NCBI GenBank assembly: GCA_017633935.1 | Contig: JAGBOJ010000005.1 | Span: 1 to 38,528, forward strand | Origin: Lachnospiraceae bacterium | GTDB lineage: Bacteria; Bacillota; Clostridia; Lachnospirales; Lachnospiraceae | Length of the DNA: 38,528 nucleotides | Reading direction: 5' to 3' | In this document: positions 14,612 to 24,900 of the stretch, piece after piece | Layout: each line of letters opens with the position of its first letter | Position numbering within the stretch: position 1 is the stretch's first letter | The notes under the pieces: generated by a model | Seen by the model: the letters and a program-made list of their open reading frames with translations, nothing else | What the model was told of the DNA's origin: nothing | Database searches by the model: none | Made by a program: the position numbers and the translations under genes

Positions 14612-16753
14612 GTGGATCAGGGTAACAGTGGAAACGAAAGGACCATAAACGGGCGTGCCGCTATTGTGATCGCCGTAATTGCCGGTATCGTTGCAAATGT
14701 GATCCCGAATTTTCTTGCAACCTTTTTTGACCTGCCTCTTTATCTCGATACCGTCGGAACCATAAGCGCAGCGATCCTTGCGGGGCTGTTCCCCGGAATC
14801 CTTATTGCCGTCATCACCTGTGTGATCTGCGGTGTCTATAATAATTATTCGATCTACTTTACCTTAATAGGGGCGCTCATAGCTCTCAGCACCTATGCCC
14901 TTACGAAAAATGACGGACTTAAGAAAAAGACCGGGGTGATCCGGCTTATCCTTATCCTGTCGCTTATAGGAGGAGTGCTGGGAACGCTCGTTCAATGGAT
15001 GCTTTTAGGCAGGGTTCAGTTTGATGCGGTTGCGGAGAGTACCGAAAGCCTTGTAAGGCTTACCGGCATCGGGCATGTGCCATCCTCAGTGGTGGTCAGC
15101 ATAGGTCTCAATCTCGTGGATAAAGGCATATGTGCGGGAATAGCCATTGCGGTCTGTCATTTTATGCCCGAAAGGATAAAAAAAGCGTTATTGAAGGGCG
15201 GATGGAGACAGAAGCCGCTTACAAACGAAGAATTCAGGGATCTTCTTTACAGGACGAGAGGCAAAAAGACTTCCATGCAGAAAAAGATCTCCGTAATGCT
15301 CTCGATCGTGGTATTGTCACTTACGGGCATACTCTGTGTCATAAGCCTTAACCTGTATTTTGAAAATGTAAAAAAGGAATATACAGAAAACGCCAGATCA
15401 GCAGCTTTTTTTGCTTCATCGGTCGTGGATGCGGATATGGTCGAAAGATATTTGAGGGAAGGCAGAAAAGCACCGGGATATGATGAGACGGAAAGCCTTT
15501 TATATAAGATCCGGGATAATTCGCAGGGAGTGGAATTCCTCTATATCGTCAAGATAAAACAGGACGGCTGCCATTTTGTGTTTGATCTTAATTCCGAGGA
15601 TACAGAGGCTTATTCTCCAGGAGAGGTGATAGAGTTTGAGGAGGCTTTTATACCTTATCTTCCGGATCTTTATGAAGGAAAGGCCATACCGCCGATAGAA
15701 TCAAACGATGCTTTCGGCTGGCTTCTGACCGCATATACGCCCATAAGGGACGGAAACGGGAAAACGGTGGCTTATGCGGCCGCGGATGTCTCAATGAAAT
15801 ATCTTTCGGGCTTTGCGTTTGACTTTATAACCAAGATCGTTTTGATCTTTTCCGGCTTTTTCATCACGATCCTCGTATACGGGATATGGTTTACGAGGTA
15901 TTCCTTCGTTTATCCGGTCGGCAGCATGACGGCTGTGACAAAGGGCTTTATCAGCCAGAAGGATGACCAGAAGACACTTGATAAAAAGACGGGGAAGCTA
16001 ACCTCGCTTGATATACATACAGGTGATGAGATAGAGGAATTATATGAATCCATAAGCCGGATGGCAACGGGAATAGACGAGCAGATAAGGGAGCTGCGGT
16101 ATTATGCAAGCTCGACTGCCCAGATGCAGAACGGACTCATCATGACAATGGCGGATATGGTGGAAAACCGCGACTCCGACACCGGGGCCCATATACAGAA
16201 AACGGCGGCTTATGTCAGGATAATTCTTGAGGGCTTAAAGAAAAAAGGATACTATCATGAAAAGCTTTCATCCAAGTATATATCCGATGTGGTAATGTCG
16301 GCGCCCTTACATGATGTGGGAAAGATAAATATCCCGGATGCGATCTTAAATAAGCCCGGAAAGCTTACCGATGAGGAATACGAGATCATGAAGACCCATA
16401 CCACGGCAGGAAAGCAGATCATAGAAAATGCAATAAATAAGGTTCAGGGAGAAAACTACTTAAAGGAAGCGCGGAATATGGCCGCTTATCATCATGAAAG
16501 ATGGGACGGAAAGGGGTATCCGGAAGGCTTAAGAGAAGAGGTCATACCGCTTTCTGCAAGGGTGATGGCTGTGGCGGATGTGTTTGACGCCCTGGCCTCG
16601 CCGCGTATCTATAAGCCGGCGTTCCCGTTTGAAAAGGCGATCGGCATAATAGAAGAAGGCTCGGGAACACAGTTTGACCCTAAATGCGTGGAGGTCTTTC
16701 TGGAATCCCTGGATGAGGTAAAGGCTGTACTAAAAAAATACCATGAGGGCTGA
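14612..16753 (+). CDS. Membrane HD-GYP protein with ECF-like N-terminal domain and extracytoplasmic sensor
   Basis: The protein is 713 residues. GTG at 14612 is the start: GGAGGG sits 7-8 nt upstream. Residues 15-190 form a multi-helix membrane domain resembling ECF S-components or membrane ligand sensors (FDLPLYLDTVGTISAAILAGLFPG). A helix near 225-248 leads to a ~160-residue extracytoplasmic Cache/PAS-like region (VEFLYIVKIKQDG, AYTPIRDGNGKTVAYAAADVS), then a second helix near 410-430 and a HAMP-like linker. The C-terminal HD-GYP domain has HD at 567-568 (APLHDVGK), HHE at 627-629 and DGKGYP. It probably hydrolyses c-di-GMP in response to an external cue or a membrane-bound small molecule. 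It lies between the PAP2 gene and the hybrid kinase. Confidence 0.87.
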   Translation: MDQGNSGNERTINGRAAIVIAVIAGIVANVIPNFLATFFDLPLYLDTVGTISAAILAGLFPGILIAVITCVICGVYNNYSIYFTLIGALIALSTYALTKNDGLKKKTGVIRLILILSLIGGVLGTLVQWMLLGRVQFDAVAESTESLVRLTGIGHVPSSVVVSIGLNLVDKGICAGIAIAVCHFMPERIKKALLKGGWRQKPLTNEEFRDLLYRTRGKKTSMQKKISVMLSIVVLSLTGILCVISLNLYFENVKKEYTENARSAAFFASSVVDADMVERYLREGRKAPGYDETESLLYKIRDNSQGVEFLYIVKIKQDGCHFVFDLNSEDTEAYSPGEVIEFEEAFIPYLPDLYEGKAIPPIESNDAFGWLLTAYTPIRDGNGKTVAYAAADVSMKYLSGFAFDFITKIVLIFSGFFITILVYGIWFTRYSFVYPVGSMTAVTKGFISQKDDQKTLDKKTGKLTSLDIHTGDEIEELYESISRMATGIDEQIRELRYYASSTAQMQNGLIMTMADMVENRDSDTGAHIQKTAAYVRIILEGLKKKGYYHEKLSSKYISDVVMSAPLHDVGKINIPDAILNKPGKLTDEEYEIMKTHTTAGKQIIENAINKVQGENYLKEARNMAAYHHERWDGKGYPEGLREEVIPLSARVMAVADVFDALASPRIYKPAFPFEKAIGIIEEGSGTQFDPKCVEVFLESLDEVKAVLKKYHEG

Positions 16754-16801
16754 CGGCTAAGTTAATTCGCTACAGGTCCTTAGGTGAGAGGATACAAGCA
16801 T

Positions 16802-19800
16802 ATGAAGTATAACAGGATCATTAAAAAAGCAGCATGCATCGCGTTCGCAACGGCTCTTTTCGTACTGGCATCAGGGATATCCGACGTAAAAGCCGCACAG
16901 GATACAGAAAATGCCAAAGAACAAAGTGAGACAGAGGATACAGGGGTAAAGCTCGGAGGCGGCTACGCGGTGACGGGTCAGCTTGAGGATGTCGGATATA
17001 CGGCAAAGATCTATGATGCCACAAACGGACTTCCGACCTCGGATGCAAACTGGGTGCTCGGCGCCAGTGACGGCTATGTGTGGATCGGTGGCTACAGCGG
17101 TATCATCCGTTATGACGGGACGACATTTGAAAGGCTGGATTCCTCTGACGGACTTACAAGCGGCAGGGTCATTTTTGAGGACAGTGCCGGCAGGATATGG
17201 GTCGGGACAAATGACAACGGCGTCGTGGTTATCGACGGTAATGAAAAAAAGCATTTCACATACAAGGATGGTCTGCCCTCATCCTCGATCCGCTCCTTTG
17301 CAGAGGACAGCGAAGGCCGTATCTATATAGGCTCGACCAACGGCATTTCCTATGTGGATGTAAATATGGAGGTTCGTAACATTGATGATGAAAGGCTGCA
17401 GGGTAAGATAATTGAGCATCTGTTTACGGGAGCGGACGGGAAGGTGTATGCGGGAACAAGGGACGGGATCGTATTTTCCTTATCCTCCGGCAAAATAGAT
17501 GAGTTTTATATGTCAACGGACCTCGGATTTGACAGTATCCAGACAATTTACCCCGATCCGCTAAGCCCCGGAGACGTATATCTTGCGGCAGGGGAGGATG
17601 TCATTTATCACGGAAAATTCGGGGACAGGGTATCAAAGCTTGATAAGATCCCGGTAGCCCCGGCGGGAAAGATCGAATGGATTAGCTCCGCCTGCTCAAG
17701 AATATGGGTCAGCTCCGAGGAGCTTTCGGGATATCTCGATGAGGAGAGGGTTTTTCATCCGTTAAACGATCTTCCGATGAATAATTCCATATGGATGCTG
17801 ACGGAGGATTATCAGGGAAACCTCTGGTATGCCTCCTCAAGACAGGGAGTGATGAAGATCGTTGCAAATAATTTTGAGGATATCACGGAGGAAGCCGGCA
17901 TTGACGAGACTGTTGTAAATTCCACCTGTCTGTACGACGGACTGCTTTATATTGCCGCGGATAACGGGCTTTTCATCATTGACGGGGATAATAACAGGGT
18001 GGAAAACAAGCTGACGGAGCTTCTTAAGGATACAAGGATACGCTGTATCATAAAGGATGCTGCGGGCAATCTCTGGATAGCCGCTTATGCGAACGACCAC
18101 GGCCTGATCAGGTATGCTCCCGACGGGAAGATAATGAGCTTTACAAAAAAGCAGGGGATGATAAGCAACCAGATACGCTGCATACGCAATATGTCCGACG
18201 GCTCGCTGCTTGTTGGGACCGATGCGGGCGTAAATGTCTTAAAGGACGGCGAGGTAGTAAGGAGCATAGGCGGATCGGATGTGATCACCAATACGGTATG
18301 TCTTACGGTCGAGGAGGGTGACAAGGGTGAGATATATATGGGTACGGACGGTGACGGTATCTATGTGATAGACGGAGACTACACCTACAGGCTCGGCCGC
18401 GAGGACGGGCTTACAAGCGATGTCATCTTAAGGATCAAAAAGGATGAGGAAAGAGGAGTATACTGGATCATCACCTCAAACTCCATCGAATATATGAAGG
18501 ACGGAGATATAATCAATGTGGATTCCTTCCCCTACAACAATAATTTTGATATTTATTACGGGGAAAACGATACTCTCTGGATAATCTCATCCTACGGCAT
18601 CTATGCGGTAAAGGCACAGGAGCTTTTGGATAACAGGATCACCGACTACAGGCTTTATACGATAGCAAACGGACTTACGGGAGCGGCTACGGCAAATTCC
18701 TTCAGTGAGCTTGATGAGGAGGGAAACCTTTATATCTCGTGCAGGACGGGTGTGAGCAGGGTAAATATAAACCATTATTTTGAACAGACAGCAAGGATAA
18801 AAACCGGGGTCAGATCAGTATACAGCGATGATGAAAAGATCCTGCCGGATGAGAACGGGAGATACACGATCCCCGCCGGAACCGGGCGTATCACAATAAT
18901 GCCCGCGATCCTTGATTTTACAATGGCAAATCCGTTAGTGCATGTATATCTTGAGGGTACGAATGACGGAGGTATTATTTCCGAACAAAGCAACCTTACG
19001 GCTCTTGAATATACCGGGCTTAAATACGGGGATCACGCACTGCATATTGAAGTGCTCAATACAAGCACCGGTGAGGTTTATCAGGATGATGTCTATAATA
19101 TAACAAAGCTGCCGAAGTTAACAGAGCTTTTGGCGGTAAGGATAATCCTTTTGGCTCTGATAGCGGCTCTTGCGGGATTTATAGTGTGGCGCGTGATGAC
19201 CGGAACCGTTATACGCAGGCAGTATGACGAGATAAGGCTTGCAAAGGAGGAGGCGGAGAGGGCAAACGGCGCCAAATCCCGGTTCCTTGCCAATATGTCC
19301 CACGAGATAAGGACGCCCATAAACACGATTATGGGTATGGACGAGATGATATTAAGGGAGGATGCCGCCGATGTTCCGAAGGAGTATTCGACAACCGTAA
19401 AAAAATACGCGCAGGATATAAAGAGCGCATCCGAATCCCTGCTGGGGCTTATAAACGACCTTTTGGACATGTCGAAGATAGAATCCGGAAAGATGCATCT
19501 TGTGGAGCAGGAATATGATACGGCGGATCTTTTGCGCTCAATGGTCAAGATGATAAGGGTAAGGAGCTCTGAAAAGGATCTTACCTTTGAGGTAAAGACG
19601 GACGAAGAGCTTCCCGTGCGTCTTTACGGTGATGCCGGAAAGATAAAGCAGATCGTCTTAAACCTTCTTACGAATGCGGTAAAATATACCGAAAAAGGCG
19701 GTCTTACCCTTGAGCTTACGGTTGAAAAGAAGGAGGAGGATATCTGCTTTTTAAGATATTCCGTAAAGGATACGGGTATCGGGGTGAAGCAGGAGGATAT

Positions 19801-21061
19801 GGAGAAGCTCTTTACTGCTTACGAAAGGCTTGATGAGGAGAAAAACAGCGCTATACAGGGAACCGGTCTCGGTCTTGATATTTCAAGAAGATTCTCGGAG
19901 CTAATGGGCGGTGATCTTAAGTGTGAGAGCGTTTACGGTTCGGGATCGGAGTTCATTCTTACGATCAGGCAGAGGATAGTTGACGATACTCCGATGGGGA
20001 AATTTAAGGAGTATGCCGATGATGAGCTCAAAGGCCCTTATGTGCCGCAGTTTATAGCGCCGGATGCCGATGTGCTGGTGGTTGATGACAATCCCATGAA
20101 CTTAAGCGTTATAAAGGGACTGCTTAAGGCAACAAAGGTATTTGTCACGACTGCCGCAAGCGGAGAGGAATGCCTTGAAAAGCTTAAATACGGTAAATTC
20201 AATATAGTGCTTTTGGACCATATGATGCCGGGTATGGACGGGATCGAAACCGTGGGTCATATAAGGGAGACAGATCCGGATATACCGGTATATGCCCTTA
20301 CCGCAAATTCAACGGCAGGAGGGGATGAATTCTATATCTCAAAGGGCTTTAACGGATATCTTGCAAAGCCCGTGGACAGTCTTGTGCTTGAAAAGACAAT
20401 TATGAAGCATCTTCCGCCGGAGATAATGATGAAACCCGAAGAAAGCAGTGTGCCGGTACCGGAAGAGGCATTTCCGGATGACCTTCTCTGGCTTAAAGAG
20501 ACAGACGGGATCTCAGTCGATGAAGGCATAAAAAATTCCGGCGGGATATCCTCATTTACAGACGCGATCAGGCTGTTCTACGATACTTTGGATGACAACG
20601 CAAAGGTGATAGAGGAGGCTTATGATAATAAGGATTACAGGCTTTATACGGTAAAGGTCCATGCGCTTAAAAGCTCGGCAAGGATAATAGGAGCCGACGA
20701 GCTTTCAAAGCTTTGTAAGGAGCTTGAGGATGCGGGAAACAATGAAGACATTGATTTCATCAATGCAAATAATGAAAGGATGCTCACGCTCTACAGGTCT
20801 TATAAGGGAAGGCTTGACAGGCTTAAGGCCGATGATACGGAAGATGACAGAGAGATGATCGATCAGGATGAGCTCAACGGTGCATATGAGGCGCTTAAGG
20901 AAGTGATACCGCTGATGGACTATGATTCTGTTGAAATGGTACTTGCACAGTTAAATGAATATAAACTGCCGGATGAGGATTTTCAGAGGATATCAAAGCT
21001 TTCCGGGCTTCTTAAGGTGCTTGACTGGGACGGTATGGAAGGGATTATAAAGGGGGTTTAA
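16802..21061 (+). CDS. Hybrid sensor histidine kinase with two-component propeller, REC and HPt
   Basis: The protein is 1,419 residues; ATG 16802 with AGAGG about 9 nt upstream is preferred over GTG 16784. Order: signal peptide (1-35, ending near DVKA-AQ); a propeller built of Reg_prop-type repeats (GLPTSDANWV, GLTSGRVI, GLPSSSIRS, each followed by a G-x-IWVG-like strand) to ~690; a Y_Y_Y domain; a helix ~780-800; a HisKA dimerisation domain with H834 (MSHEIRTP); HATPase with N box NLLTNAVKY, DTGIG and GTGLGL; a receiver with D1139 and KPVD; and HPt with H1287 (VHALKSSA). All phosphorelay residues are present. BT-type HTCS proteins share the propeller but end in AraC domains; this one ends in HPt. 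The response regulator starts 4 nt downstream. Confidence 0.93.
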   Translation: MKYNRIIKKAACIAFATALFVLASGISDVKAAQDTENAKEQSETEDTGVKLGGGYAVTGQLEDVGYTAKIYDATNGLPTSDANWVLGASDGYVWIGGYSGIIRYDGTTFERLDSSDGLTSGRVIFEDSAGRIWVGTNDNGVVVIDGNEKKHFTYKDGLPSSSIRSFAEDSEGRIYIGSTNGISYVDVNMEVRNIDDERLQGKIIEHLFTGADGKVYAGTRDGIVFSLSSGKIDEFYMSTDLGFDSIQTIYPDPLSPGDVYLAAGEDVIYHGKFGDRVSKLDKIPVAPAGKIEWISSACSRIWVSSEELSGYLDEERVFHPLNDLPMNNSIWMLTEDYQGNLWYASSRQGVMKIVANNFEDITEEAGIDETVVNSTCLYDGLLYIAADNGLFIIDGDNNRVENKLTELLKDTRIRCIIKDAAGNLWIAAYANDHGLIRYAPDGKIMSFTKKQGMISNQIRCIRNMSDGSLLVGTDAGVNVLKDGEVVRSIGGSDVITNTVCLTVEEGDKGEIYMGTDGDGIYVIDGDYTYRLGREDGLTSDVILRIKKDEERGVYWIITSNSIEYMKDGDIINVDSFPYNNNFDIYYGENDTLWIISSYGIYAVKAQELLDNRITDYRLYTIANGLTGAATANSFSELDEEGNLYISCRTGVSRVNINHYFEQTARIKTGVRSVYSDDEKILPDENGRYTIPAGTGRITIMPAILDFTMANPLVHVYLEGTNDGGIISEQSNLTALEYTGLKYGDHALHIEVLNTSTGEVYQDDVYNITKLPKLTELLAVRIILLALIAALAGFIVWRVMTGTVIRRQYDEIRLAKEEAERANGAKSRFLANMSHEIRTPINTIMGMDEMILREDAADVPKEYSTTVKKYAQDIKSASESLLGLINDLLDMSKIESGKMHLVEQEYDTADLLRSMVKMIRVRSSEKDLTFEVKTDEELPVRLYGDAGKIKQIVLNLLTNAVKYTEKGGLTLELTVEKKEEDICFLRYSVKDTGIGVKQEDMEKLFTAYERLDEEKNSAIQGTGLGLDISRRFSELMGGDLKCESVYGSGSEFILTIRQRIVDDTPMGKFKEYADDELKGPYVPQFIAPDADVLVVDDNPMNLSVIKGLLKATKVFVTTAASGEECLEKLKYGKFNIVLLDHMMPGMDGIETVGHIRETDPDIPVYALTANSTAGGDEFYISKGFNGYLAKPVDSLVLEKTIMKHLPPEIMMKPEESSVPVPEEAFPDDLLWLKETDGISVDEGIKNSGGISSFTDAIRLFYDTLDDNAKVIEEAYDNKDYRLYTVKVHALKSSARIIGADELSKLCKELEDAGNNEDIDFINANNERMLTLYRSYKGRLDRLKADDTEDDREMIDQDELNGAYEALKEVIPLMDYDSVEMVLAQLNEYKLPDEDFQRISKLSGLLKVLDWDGMEGIIKGV

Positions 21062-21065
21062 GGGG

Positions 21066-21827
21066 ATGGATGATGAAAAACGCATTATGGTACTGGGGGA
21101 AAAGGAGACCTTTCTTATCCGCATACTCGTTAAAAAGATCAGGGATGCAGGGTTTGAATGTGATTTTGTTCCGTGGGAGGTAAACGGGATAAACGAAAAA
21201 TGGGACAGCTCCTTTGTCGTGACCGTATATATGGACACCGATGTAAGGCCCGCCGACAGCGTGATACACTTTATAGCGGACAAGGCTTCGGAAACGGGAA
21301 AACAGATAATCACGATAGGAGAGACCAATGATATAGCTTTTTTCTGTGACAGGGTGCCGGGAGATATCATTTACAAAACCTTTGTAAGACCCGTGGATAA
21401 TGAAAAATACATCGAGACCTTAAAGGAGATACAGAGCCGCAAGGAGGCGGGAGAGTTCAGGAAGAATATACTTATAGTGGATGATGACCCGAATTATCTC
21501 AATCTTGTAAGAGGCTGGCTTAAGGATACCTATAAGGTGGCTATGGTAAACTCCGGACTTCAGGCCCTGAAATGGCTTGGGATGAATAAAGCGGACCTCA
21601 TACTTTTAGACTATGAGATGCCGGTAACTACTGGCCCGCAGGTGCTTGAAATGTTAAGGAGTGATGAGGATACAAAGAAGATACCGGTTATCTTCCTTAC
21701 CGGAAAGGGTGATAAGGAAAGTGTAATGGCGGTAGTAGCCTTAAAGCCCGAAGGGTATTTTCTGAAGAACATACAGAAGGAAGAACTGCTTGAAAAGCTG
21801 AGGGATTTCTTCATACTGCATAAATGA
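21066..21827 (+). CDS. Receiver-only response regulator with degenerate N-terminal domain, partner of the hybrid kinase
   Basis: The protein is 253 residues. It starts 4 nt after the kinase stop, so it is the likely phosphorelay target of the HPt. The C-terminal receiver (~135-253) has the acidic cluster DDD, phospho-acceptor D182 (LLDYEMP), FLTG, and K234. The residue after the lysine is Asn instead of the conserved cis-Pro (FLKNIQ). Residues 1-120 look like a receiver-type alpha/beta fold (IMVLGEKETFLIRILVKKI) without acceptor Asp. There is no output domain. It is paralogous to the protein at 786-1511, with matching sequences such as VNSGLQALKWL versus VKSGMLALKFL. With no DNA-binding domain, the pathway may act by protein contact, perhaps on the HD-GYP proteins (inference). 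Confidence 0.85.
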   Translation: MDDEKRIMVLGEKETFLIRILVKKIRDAGFECDFVPWEVNGINEKWDSSFVVTVYMDTDVRPADSVIHFIADKASETGKQIITIGETNDIAFFCDRVPGDIIYKTFVRPVDNEKYIETLKEIQSRKEAGEFRKNILIVDDDPNYLNLVRGWLKDTYKVAMVNSGLQALKWLGMNKADLILLDYEMPVTTGPQVLEMLRSDEDTKKIPVIFLTGKGDKESVMAVVALKPEGYFLKNIQKEELLEKLRDFFILHK

Positions 21828-21879
21828 TCATTTAATCAATTTTTAATAAATTCATCTACCATAACACATCATTTTGTGC

Positions 21880-21915
21880 TATCATACCGTTTAGCGCCTA
21901 AAAATAGTAGGCGCT
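21880..21915 (+). promoter_or_regulatory. Leader of the activase/dehydratase gene: -10 candidate and perfect 8-bp inverted repeat
   Basis: TATCAT (21880-21885) is a plausible -10 with a poor -35 (TACCAT, 17-bp spacing). AGCGCCTA (21893-21900) and TAGGCGCT (21908-21915) form a perfect inverted repeat with a 7-nt centre, located at the predicted transcription start. This could be an operator or a 5' mRNA stem. The ribosome-binding site AGAGG follows. Confidence 0.5.
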
Positions 21916-21941
21916 GAACAGTATGTCAAGAGGTTTATATT

Positions 21942-24900
21942 ATGTCTCATATGCTTGGAATAGATATAGGTTCAACAACGGTCAAGGTGGCCTTAATGGA
22001 TGAGGATATGAATATCCTCTTTTCCGACTACCGCCGTCATTTTGCAAATATAAAAAGTACTCTTCACGGGCTCCTTGAGGATGCCTTTAAGGTGACGGGT
22101 GATGTGGATGTTGATCCCGTTATAACAGGCTCCGGAGGGCTGACACTTGCAAAGGCAGTGGATGTTCCCTTTGTACAGGAGGTCATCGCGGTTTCCACCG
22201 CGTTAAAGCATTATGCGCCCGAAACCGATGTCGCCATTGAGCTTGGCGGAGAGGATGCAAAGATAATCTATTTTGAAGACGGAAATATAGAGCAGAGGAT
22301 GAACGGTATCTGTGCGGGCGGTACAGGCTCCTTTATAGACCAGATGGCATCTCTTCTGCAGACCGATTCGGCAGGCTTAAACGAATACGCAAAGGGCTAT
22401 AATTCGCTTTATACGATAGCCGCACGCTGCGGGGTTTTCGCAAAATCGGATATCCAGCCTCTCATAAACGAAGGTGCCACAAAGGAGGATCTGGCAGCCT
22501 CCATATTTCAGGCTGTTGTAAACCAGACCATCTCCGGGCTTGCCTGCGGAAAGCCGATAAGAGGCCATGTTGCCTTTCTGGGAGGGCCGCTGCATTTCCT
22601 TTCAGAGCTTAAGGCGGCATTTATAAGAACCTTAAAGCTTGATGATGAGCATACGATAAATCCCGACAATTCCCATCTTTTTGCGGCCATAGGCTCGGCT
22701 ATGAATAAGGATGATAAGCATACGAGACCCTTAAGCGATATGGTGGAGAAGCTTGCGGGGGATATAAAGCTTGAATTTGAGGTTGCAAGGATGGAGCCTC
22801 TATTTTCAGGCGAGGCGGAGTACGATGATTTTAAGAAGCGCCATGCGCAGGCAAAGGTAAAAAAGAAATCCCTGAATTCATATAAAGGGAATGCCTATCT
22901 CGGGATAGATGCAGGCTCGACTACCACCAAATGCGCCCTTATCTCGGAGGACGGGCAGCTTTTGTATTCCTTCTATTCAAATAATAACGGCTCACCGCTC
23001 AATACGGCGATAAAGTCTGTAAAAGAGATATACGAGCTCATGCCGAAGTCGGTGACGATAGCGGGAGCCTGTTCTACAGGCTACGGCGAGGCCCTGCTGA
23101 AATCGGCTCTGATGCTGGATGAAGGGGAGGTTGAGACGGTATCCCACTATTACGCGGCATCCTTCTTTAACCCCGATGTGGACTGCATTCTGGATATCGG
23201 CGGTCAGGATATGAAGTGCATCAGGATCAAGAACGGCTCGGTGGATTCGGTACAGCTTAACGAAGCCTGTTCTTCGGGGTGCGGATCATTTCTGGAAACC
23301 TTCGCAAAGTCCCTTAATATGTCGGTTGAGGATTTTGCATCTGCAGCCCTTTTTGCAAAGCACCCGATAGATCTCGGTACGCGCTGTACCGTATTTATGA
23401 ATTCAAAGGTAAAGCAGGCACAGAAGGAAGGGGCGGGAGTGGATGATATCTCTGCGGGTCTTGCCTATTCCGTCATAAAAAACGCTTTATTTAAGGTAAT
23501 AAAGATGTCCGATGCTTCCTCTCTCGGAAGCACCATAGTCGTGCAGGGCGGAACCTTCTATAACGATGCCGTACTGCGCTCGCTTGAAAGGATAGCCGGA
23601 TGTGAGGTCATTAGGCCGGATATCTCCGGTATAATGGGAGCCTTCGGAGCAGCTCTTATAGCCAGGGAAAGGCATGAGAAGGGGAAGGCTTCCACCATGC
23701 TTTCGATTAAGGAGATAAAGGAGCTTAAATTTACCACCTCAATGGCAAAATGTCAGGGGTGCTTAAATCACTGCCGTCTTACAATCAACCGTTTTAACGG
23801 CGGAAGGACATATATCTCGGGAAACCGCTGCGAAAAGGGCGCCGGAAAGCCGAAGACAAATACGGATGTACCGAATCTTTTTGACTATAAGTTAAAAAGA
23901 GTATTCGGCTATGAGCCGCTTGCCGCAGATGAAGCGCCTTACGGCAAGATCGGTATCCCGAGGGTCCTTAATATGTATGAGGATTACCCGTTCTGGTTTA
24001 AGTTTTTTACGGAGCTGGGCTTTGAAGTGGTACTGTCTCCGGCATCGACCCACGCGATATATGAGCTTGGCATAGAATCCATTCCTTCGGAATCGGAGTG
24101 CTACCCCGCAAAGCTTGCCCACGGGCATATAGAGTGGCTTATAAACCAGGGGATAACCCTTATTTTCTATCCTTCGCTGTTTTATGAAAGAAACGAGTTT
24201 GAGGAGGCGGGCAACCACTATAATTGTCCTATCGTAACCTCATATTCGGAGAACATAAAAAACAATGTGGAGAATATAAAGGCAAAAAACATAGATTTCA
24301 GGAATCCGTTCATATCCTTTGACAAGCCGGATAATATATATCCGAGACTTATCGAGGCTTTTCCCGAGATCGATCCTTCAAGGATAATAAATGCGGTCTT
24401 TAAGGCATGGGAAGAGCTTAAAAGCGCGAGAGAGGATATACGCCTCAAGGGTGAGGAGACATTAAAGTGGATGGAGGAAAACGACCGTCACGGAATAGTG
24501 CTTGCAGGGCGTCCCTATCATATCGATCAGGAGATAAACCACGGTATCCCCGAGCTTATCACATCCTTTGGGGTAGCGGTGCTTACAGAGGATTCCGTCT
24601 CGCATCTTGCAAGGGTCGAAAGGCCGATAAGGGTCATGGACCAGTGGATGTACCATTCAAGGCTTTATGCTGCCGCGCAGTTTGTAAAGACGAGGGATGA
24701 TCTTGACCTTATCCAGCTTAACAGCTTCGGGTGCGGTCTGGATGCCGTGACCACCGATCAGGTAATGGAGATCCTTGAAAGCGGAGATAAGATATATACC
24801 TGTCTTAAGATAGACGAGGTAAACAATCTGGGCGCGGCAAGGATAAGGGTACGTTCGCTTCTTGCCGCGATAAGGGTAAGAAAGTTAAAGGACGTAAAGC

